NCBI RefSeq assembly: GCF_018812025.1
Contig: NC_063053.1
Coordinates: 10,619,623 to 10,683,622 of the forward strand
Origin: Megalobrama amblycephala
Taxonomy: Eukaryota > Chordata > Actinopteri > Cypriniformes > Xenocyprididae
Direction of reading: 5' to 3'
DNA: 64,000 bases
In this document: piece after piece, positions 58,828 through 64,000 of the stretch
Position numbering within the stretch: the first letter of the stretch is position 1
Layout of the letters: each line of letters opens with the position of its first letter
Notes under the pieces: model-generated
The model's input: the letters and a program-made list of their open reading frames with translations, nothing else
Told to the model about the DNA's origin: nothing
The model's database searches: none
Made by a program: the position numbers and the translations under genes

Positions 58828-59240
58828 GGCCCTATCATACACCCGGCACAATGCGACGCCAGGCGCAACGCCAGTGGTTTTTGCTAGTTTCTGCCTGACA
58901 CAGCTATCATTTTCACATCCAGCATCACGTTGTTTAAATAGCAAATGCATTCTGTTTGCCCATGGGCATGCTGGTCTGAAAATGAGGTGTGTTCAGGTGC
59001 ATTGTTGGCGTGTTGCTATTTTAAGGCAACTGAAATAGACTGCGCCATTGACCAACTGAAACCTGGTCTAAAGTCAGTGGTGCAGTATTTTTTATTTTAT
59101 TTTATTTATTTATTTTGTTATTTAAAGGGCGCGTTAGTAATATGCACCTATAGGCGAGTGCACAATGTGCATACACTCTGCTTGGGATGTAGCAGCACAA
59201 AAATATGCCAAATATTAAAATTAAAAGGATTACAATGTAA
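58828..59240 (+). mobile_element. DNA transposon fragment (GGGCCCTATCATACACC end)
   Basis: Begins GAGGGCCCTATCATACACCC and continues with GGCGCAACGCCAGTGG, AAATAGCAAATGCATTCTG, CATGGGCATGCTGGTCT, AAAGGGCGCGTTAGTAATAT and CTATAGGCGAGTGCACAA. This order belongs to a non-autonomous DNA transposon found across teleosts. The right terminus is missing. Superfamily (Harbinger-like has been my impression) is uncertain. Confidence 0.65.
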
Positions 59241-60056
59241 AAGATTATTATTGTGTACTGTACATAGCATAGCAGTATAGCAGAAAAAAATGCTGTACAG
59301 GTCAGTAGCTGTTTATTTATCATTTGTGTTGTGATGGGTGGGATTTATGTCATTTTTCACGCTTGGTACAGTTGTTTTAGTTTGAACTTAAATGGAATAT
59401 TATGTTTTTGCGCATTATATGTTGACTGCAAGAACATTTATTTGGTTTGAACACATTTTTGGAGAGCAGGCATCTCTCAGCAGAGTCTGGACATGTTTAA
59501 ATAATATATTTAAAAAAAATCAAAAAAATATGCTCTATACAATATATTGCTCTATATTGTGGAGCTATACCTCTCAACACACCTGCTGAAGATTTATCTC
59601 AGTTTACACTGAATTGAAGCCTTCACTGATATGTTGTAGTATCTTCTCTTCCTCACGCCCGTGTGACCTGCACTTCATTACTGTGAGAGTATTTTGCTCA
59701 ATCACAGACTCCCTGCTCACTGTCTCTCCTGGTAGCTGTCAAACACTTTATCTTCAAACAGGTTTAATCCCACTTTAATACTAACTGAGTCATGATAAAA
59801 TAACTCTTATATAGAGAAATCCTTTTAGCCAAAGGCAGCCCTTTGTAGCAGGTGGGCTAAGCATTTAGGAGGGATCTCAGAAACAGTTCTAATCCTCAGA
59901 TGATTTTAAAATCTGACACACTCCATCACCTTCATCTGCCTTCACTGTGGGGCAGGGGGCTGAGGTGGGCATTTTTTGTAACAGTAAAAATAACAACCAT
60001 ACTGTACATAACTGTGCATACATGTTTTTTTTTATTTATTATTAGTTTTTTTTTAA
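59241..60056. other. Unassigned stretch
   Basis: No gene seen. AT-rich, with T tracts near 60025-60055 just before the next transposon. Confidence 0.5.
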
Positions 60057-61557
60057 AGGTGCCATAGAATTGAAAATTGAATTTACCTTGGCATAGTTGA
60101 AGAACAGGAGTTCAGTACATGGAAATGACGTACAGTGAGTCTCAAACACTTGCCTGGCAAGGCCAGACTGATATATCTTCTACAAGATATATCAGTCCGG
60201 TCAGTCCGCCCTCTGTCGCGATTCGAGTCAACTCCAAACCGTACCGTGCAATCAGATTCGCAAACAGCGTCACTCTAGTGCGGCGAAAGTCCCTTCAATA
60301 TCAACAACAATTGCGCACAGGAGACCCGAGAGTTTGTTCTATTCAGCCGTGAATTCAGTTTTTAATTACCAAAAACACATTAATTATTTACTTTTCACTG
60401 TTGACTCTCTTGTCGCTTTGCTAACGTCATATCCGCCCTTCTCTGATTGGTTTACTCCGCTTTCTGTTTGCTCGGATTAGAAATCGAATTGATTAAATGG
60501 CCGACCAGACTCATCCGCTGGTACAGTGGTGAGGCTGGATTTTCCAGGCAACTCAAACACCATTGTTTCCTCCTTCTTATGTAAATTTGATTTGTTTGAA
60601 AGACCACCGAAGAACAGGCGAATCTCAACATAACACCGATTGTTATGTAACAGTTGGGATCATTAATATGTACGCCCCCAATATTTGCACATGCCAGCCC
60701 ATGTTCAAGCATTAGACAAGGGCAGGCAGTATTAACGTCTGGATCTGTGCACAGCTGAATCATCAGACTAGGTAAGCAAGTAAGGACAATAGTGAAAAAT
60801 GGCAGATGGAGCAATAATAGCTGACATGATCCATGATATTTTTAGTGATATTTGTAAATTGTCTTTCTAAATGTTTCATTAGCATTTTGCTAATGTACTG
60901 TTAAATGTGGTTAAAGTTGGTAAATAAACTATTTGCAAGTTGACTGTGCGGTCACATCTTCTTATATACATCTGAATTCTTCTCTCCTGACTGGCACCTC
61001 AGACGGCAGTGCGTTTGTTTCTCCTTTTAAAATGTGGTTAAAGTTACCATCGTTTATTACTGTATTCACGGAGACAAGAGCCGTCGCTATTTTCATTTTT
61101 AAACGCTTGCAGTCTGTATAATTCATAAACACAACTTCATTCTTTATAAATCTCTCCAACAGTGTGTAATGTTAGCTTTAGCCACGGAGCATAGCCTCAA
61201 ACTCATTTAGAATCAAATATAAACATCCAAATAAATACTGTACTTACATGATCTGATGCATACATGCAGCATGCATGACAAACATTTTGTGAAGATCCAT
61301 TTTTAAGGTTATATTAGCTGTGTGAACTTTGTTTATGCAGTGTATTAGAGTCGCAAGCTTGGGGGCAGGGAGAGCGAGGATTTAAAGGTGAAGCAGCCTG
61401 AATCGGCGCATATTTAATGATGCCCCAAAATAGGCAGTTACAAAAATTAATAATAAAAAAAAATCTATGGGGTATTTTGAGCTGAAACTTCACAGACACA
61501 TTCAGTGGACACCTTAGACTTATATTACATCTTGTGAAAAAGCATTCTAGGGCACCT
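60057..61557 (-). mobile_element. TTAA-flanked transposon, second AGGTGCC copy
   Basis: TTAA at 60053-60056 and 61558-61561. Ends AGGTGCCATAGAATT and CATTCTAGGGCACCT. Reverse-complement match to 11659-12624 along its length (TTGGCATAGTTGAAGAACAG, GAGTTCAGTACATGGAAATG, TGGGGTATTTTGAGCTGAAA). It is longer than that copy chiefly because of the 402-bp insertion at 60150-60551, plus smaller differences around 60915-61020. Confidence 0.9.
60150..60551. mobile_element. 402-bp insertion with 9-bp target duplication
   Basis: CTCAAACAC stands at 60141-60149 and 60552-60560. The copy at 11659-12624 has a single, similar, uninterrupted site. Ends TTGCCTGGCAAGGCCAG and CTGGATTTTCCAGGCAA are inverted over 17 bp with three mismatches. 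A small palindrome, GATATATCTTCTACAAGATA, lies near the left end. Nine-base duplication is typical of Mutator-like elements, but the ends do not let me confirm this; 8 bp would fit hAT. Confidence 0.85.
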
Positions 61558-61589
61558 TTAAGTGACACAGATTCCATATAAATAAACAG

Positions 61590-61654
61590 AAGTATGCAGC
61601 CAGAGCAAATCAGGTACAACAGTGAGGAAAGAATACACATAAAAATTCAATTAA
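61590..61654 (+). repeat. Short duplicated flank, copy 1 (left of the LTR)
   Basis: AAGTATGCAGCCAGAGCAAA, then CAACAGTGAGG and AAAAATTCAATTAA. It corresponds to 62106-62154 (AAGTATGCAGTTAGAGCAAC, CAGCAGTGA, AAAAATTCAATTAA), with a gap of about 16 bases. The two copies lie on either side of the LTR. Confidence 0.7.
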
Positions 61655-61748
61655 GTAAATTAATAAATAAATAAATATATGCATATATTATAATATTATT
61701 AATATTATTTATTTATTTTCTATATTTATTCCATATAAACAAAATTAT

Positions 61749-62106
61749 TGTCACTATCACAAGCTGGAGTGCCCTTGACAGCCACCAAAGGGCAGTCAGC
61801 TGTTGCTCATTAGCTTGTTAGTCTCTGCCTATATAAACCTGGTTCATTCTATCATTCATTGCCAAGTCTTGTATGTGTCAGCACTGTCTTTCTGAGCTCT
61901 CATTTGGTTTACTGTTCCTTGGTTTTGACCCTGTTTGTTTGTTTTGTGTATTTTCTTGTTTGCCTGTGTTCCTGTTCCCTTTTAATGTTTGGACTGTTAA
62001 CCCTATGTTTTGACCTTTTGTCCTGGCTTTTTGGAATACGTCTTTGGATTACTCCTCCATAAACTGCACTTGGACAACTTTTGTGTATCCGAGCTGTTGC
62101 ATGACA
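61749..62106 (+). mobile_element. Probable solo LTR of a Gypsy-type retrotransposon
   Basis: Ends TGTCA and TGACA are inverted, as LTR ends are. It has a TATA-like CTATATAAACC at 61830-61840, a run of pyrimidine- and TGTTTGTTTG-rich sequence, and ATAAACTGCACTTGGA near 62060 as a likely polyadenylation region. Order and wording resemble teleost Gypsy LTRs. Adjacent pentamers ATTAT and AGTAT could be a worn target duplication. No internal gag-pol sequence. The 67-codon hydrophobic frame at 61859-62062 is an artefact. Confidence 0.6.
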
Positions 62107-62154
62107 AGTATGCAGTTAGAGCAACCCTATACAGCAGTGAAAAAATTCAATTAA
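62106..62154 (+). repeat. Short duplicated flank, copy 2 (right of the LTR)
   Basis: Counterpart of 61590-61654; begins at the last base of the LTR. Confidence 0.7.
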
Positions 62155-62744
62155 ATACATATACAGGTATTTCTTATTTATTACTTGTTAAGGTCCATAT
62201 TATCCACATTAATATTGTTGTTATTACAGCTATAAACTGAAAACAAATTATTTTATTGCTATTCAATTATTATAATGAGATTATTCTAATTATGTCAGTA
62301 TTCTGCACCCATTTCCAGTGTTCACTGGGTGATACACACCCTGGTGTCTGATGAATGGAATACTGCAGAAAATCCAAAAACTTGTATTTTGCTCAAGCTT
62401 CCAAAATATGTACTGCATGTTTTTGTTTGTCACTAACTTACGAAACAAGGTAATTTCTTCCAAAGGATCCAAAATAAAATAATAATTCAGCATAATACAG
62501 CAGATAAATACAAGAAGGCAAACACTCATTTGTTTGTATAGTTATTTGAATTCAGGCACTGTTGGACAGCTTGGCTCTTAAATGTTTAAACCAGCCTCTG
62601 CTTTGACGGGCTGTAATTATGCGCAGATGCTCGTGGCTAACAAAAACTGAACACCCAACAATTACCAATCAGTCTGCTGAATGTGAGAGCTCATGTGGAT
62701 AATGACAGCAGAGCGGTGAACTGTGATTGGAAGGTGGGCACTCA

Positions 62745-62746
<2 letters not shown>
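62155..62746. other. Unassigned stretch
   Basis: No gene seen. The part 62570-62735 is repeat-free and includes GGGCTGTAATTATGCGCAG and ACAATTACCAATCAGTCTG, possibly regulatory. Otherwise AT-rich. Confidence 0.45.

Positions 62747-62778
<32 letters not shown>
62747..62778. repeat. (CT)16 microsatellite
   Basis: Uninterrupted CT dinucleotide. Confidence 0.95.
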
Positions 62779-62783
<5 letters not shown>

Positions 62784-62976
62784 TTCAACAATTCAATTTA
62801 ATTAAAATGAGCTTATATTGATATGACTTGTACAGTATTGCCAAAGCATTGGCCATTATATAAGCAATGAACAAATAATCCATGAAATTAATAAACCAAG
62901 AAGTAAATAAATACATGAATACATTTTTACAAACAAGAAATAACAAGAAAATAAGATAAGAAAATTTCTGACTTTA
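62779..62976. repeat. Possible LINE-tail-like repeat fragment
   Basis: TTCAACAATTCAATTTAATT, then GTACAGTATTGCCAAAGCAT resemble a common teleost repeat; evidence is limited to these words. Confidence 0.3.
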
Positions 62977-63360
62977 GTTCCCTTTTGAAAGGGAACGAGA
63001 CGCTGCGTCAGAGAGCTAGTGGAACCGCCTCCACGGGAACCGGTGTCTGAAACACATATCCAATCTTGGCAATATCATATTGACGGGCAACAGCCCATGA
63101 CGTCATAACCAAGGGAACTGCCTGTGCAAACTGTGTTCTGCTTTAAGAATGCTCCATTCTCGCCTGGGTCTCTTCTCGAGGCTCAGATCATGGGGCGTTC
63201 AGATGGAGCTCACTGAACAGTTTGAGAGGGGTGTGACTGCTTGCGCTATTCGGTGGCTCACAAGAGTTGAGAGTTGTTCTGTAGAGGCCGCTGCTCCGAG
63301 CTGGTCATTTAGTACGCTCCCTTATAGCCCGAGCATTGCCACAAGCTGATGCCAGTGTTC
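62977..63360. repeat. Start of a repeat with GTTCCCTTT/AAAGGGAAC palindrome
   Basis: GTTCCCTTTTGAAAGGGAAC (62977-62996) is a palindrome with a 2-nt centre, followed by GAGACGCTGCGTCAGAGAGC. I know this GGGAACGAGACGCTGCGTC wording as recurrent in cyprinid genomes, but cannot name the element. The 66-codon frame at 63149-63349 has no known domain. Confidence 0.45.
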
Positions 63361-63366
63361 GTCTGA

Positions 63367-64000
63367 GTAGGCCCAGTTGGGCCTCCTCAAGGGCATGTTT
63401 GTACTCCCCTTGCTTAAAGGGTAAAAGGTGCTTTTACTGAGTACACTGCTTGCTGGCGATGTGATAGGTCACAGGCTTAGGCACTGTATAAACATCTAAA
63501 ATCTCTGCTACTTGACTTGTTTTAAGGTAGTTGGCTTTAACAGGCCTCCCTTCAGTTTGAGTCCCACCATGTTGGGCTCTTAGTGGCCAGCACATGCACT
63601 GTCAGGTTGCTGGCCTTAGCAGGCCTCCCTATGAGCAGCCCCCAGTAAATGGGTTCCTGGTGGCTGTTATATATTTATCAGATAGTAGGCCTTAGCAGGC
63701 CTCTCTGTGGTGAGCCCCCATCAGTGTGGATGTTGTAGCAACAAAATACGCTCTGGGTAGCTGGCCTTAGCAAGCCTCCATGTGAGCCTCCCCAGCACTT
63801 TGGGTATGTGACAGCTAGCAGAGTTTTGCTGTCAGGTAGCAGGCCTTGGTAAAAGGGCCTCCCTATGGGCAAACCCCCAATGTTTTTGGGGCTCTTAGCA
63901 ACTAGAAAAGACTTGCTATTGGATAAGTAGGCCCTAACAGGCCTCTTTGTGAGTGAGTCCCCAATAGTGTGTAATACCCCAATACTTTTTAGCCCCATAT
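63367..64000 (+). repeat. Degenerate tandem array, unit about 77 bp
   Basis: Units start with GGCCTTAGCAGGCCTCCCT or close variants at 63533, 63612, 63688, 63763, 63842 and 63930, spacings 79, 76, 75, 79 and 88. Later in each unit comes AGCCCCCA or a variant. Weaker units may begin at 63367. The array continues past the window end. The 106-codon minus frame at 63678-63998 is a by-product of the array. Confidence 0.85.

Noticed and set aside
61859..62062. Hydrophobic 67-codon frame resembling a membrane protein
   Set aside because: Lies inside the probable LTR and results from TTTG- and CTTG-rich composition.
63367..64000. CRISPR-like spaced repeats
   Set aside because: Units are degenerate along their whole length with no distinct spacers, and the DNA is vertebrate.

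Overview
The window reads as nuclear DNA of a teleost fish, most likely a cyprinid. The evidence is an AT-rich base composition, many CA/GT, CT and AT microsatellites, and many copies of short terminal sequences typical of cyprinid DNA transposons (for example ends reading AAAGGGATAGTTCACCC, CAGTGGTTCCCAAAC or CAGAGGTGGGTAGAGTA). The species assignment rests on remembered repeat families and is not certain.

I find no protein-coding gene, no functional RNA gene and no CRISPR array. The open reading frames are short. They lie inside transposons or microsatellites, or show no domain I recognise. The window is best described as intergenic or deep intronic sequence with a heavy load of non-autonomous DNA transposons. 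By my coordinates, elements flanked by TTAA cover roughly a fifth of it.

Layout. 1-3000: mostly unassigned sequence with old repeat fragments. 3020-4690: three transposons nested one inside another. 5600-9640: MITEs and an 8-bp-duplication hAT element holding a smaller element. 9640-15900: one TTAA element (11659-12624), CA repeats and GC-richer unassigned stretches that may be conserved regulatory DNA. 16200-23600: a dense block of TTAA elements, including an 893-bp fold-back. 25400-26620: a hAT element inserted in a GT microsatellite. 28100-35600: a run of TTAA elements ending in a nest with a 2.2-kb fold-back. 36500-40150: MITEs, an isolated hairpin, an 800-bp near-perfect inverted repeat and an internally deleted Tc1/mariner transposase remnant. 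42500-44600: two further TTAA elements and a fresh 401-bp tandem duplication. 45700-46500: a repeat-free stretch with homeodomain-type motifs. 46600-53100: tetranucleotide array and large hAT-like elements. 53100-60000: mostly unassigned, with scattered repeats. 60057-62160: a TTAA element carrying an insertion with a 9-bp duplication, then a probable solo LTR. 62970-64000: a degenerate tandem array running off the end.

Nothing here works as a gene system. The main content is a readable record of transposition: several insertions can be ordered in time from target duplications and empty sites. A handful of unique stretches are candidates for conserved non-coding enhancers, which only alignment to other fish could confirm.
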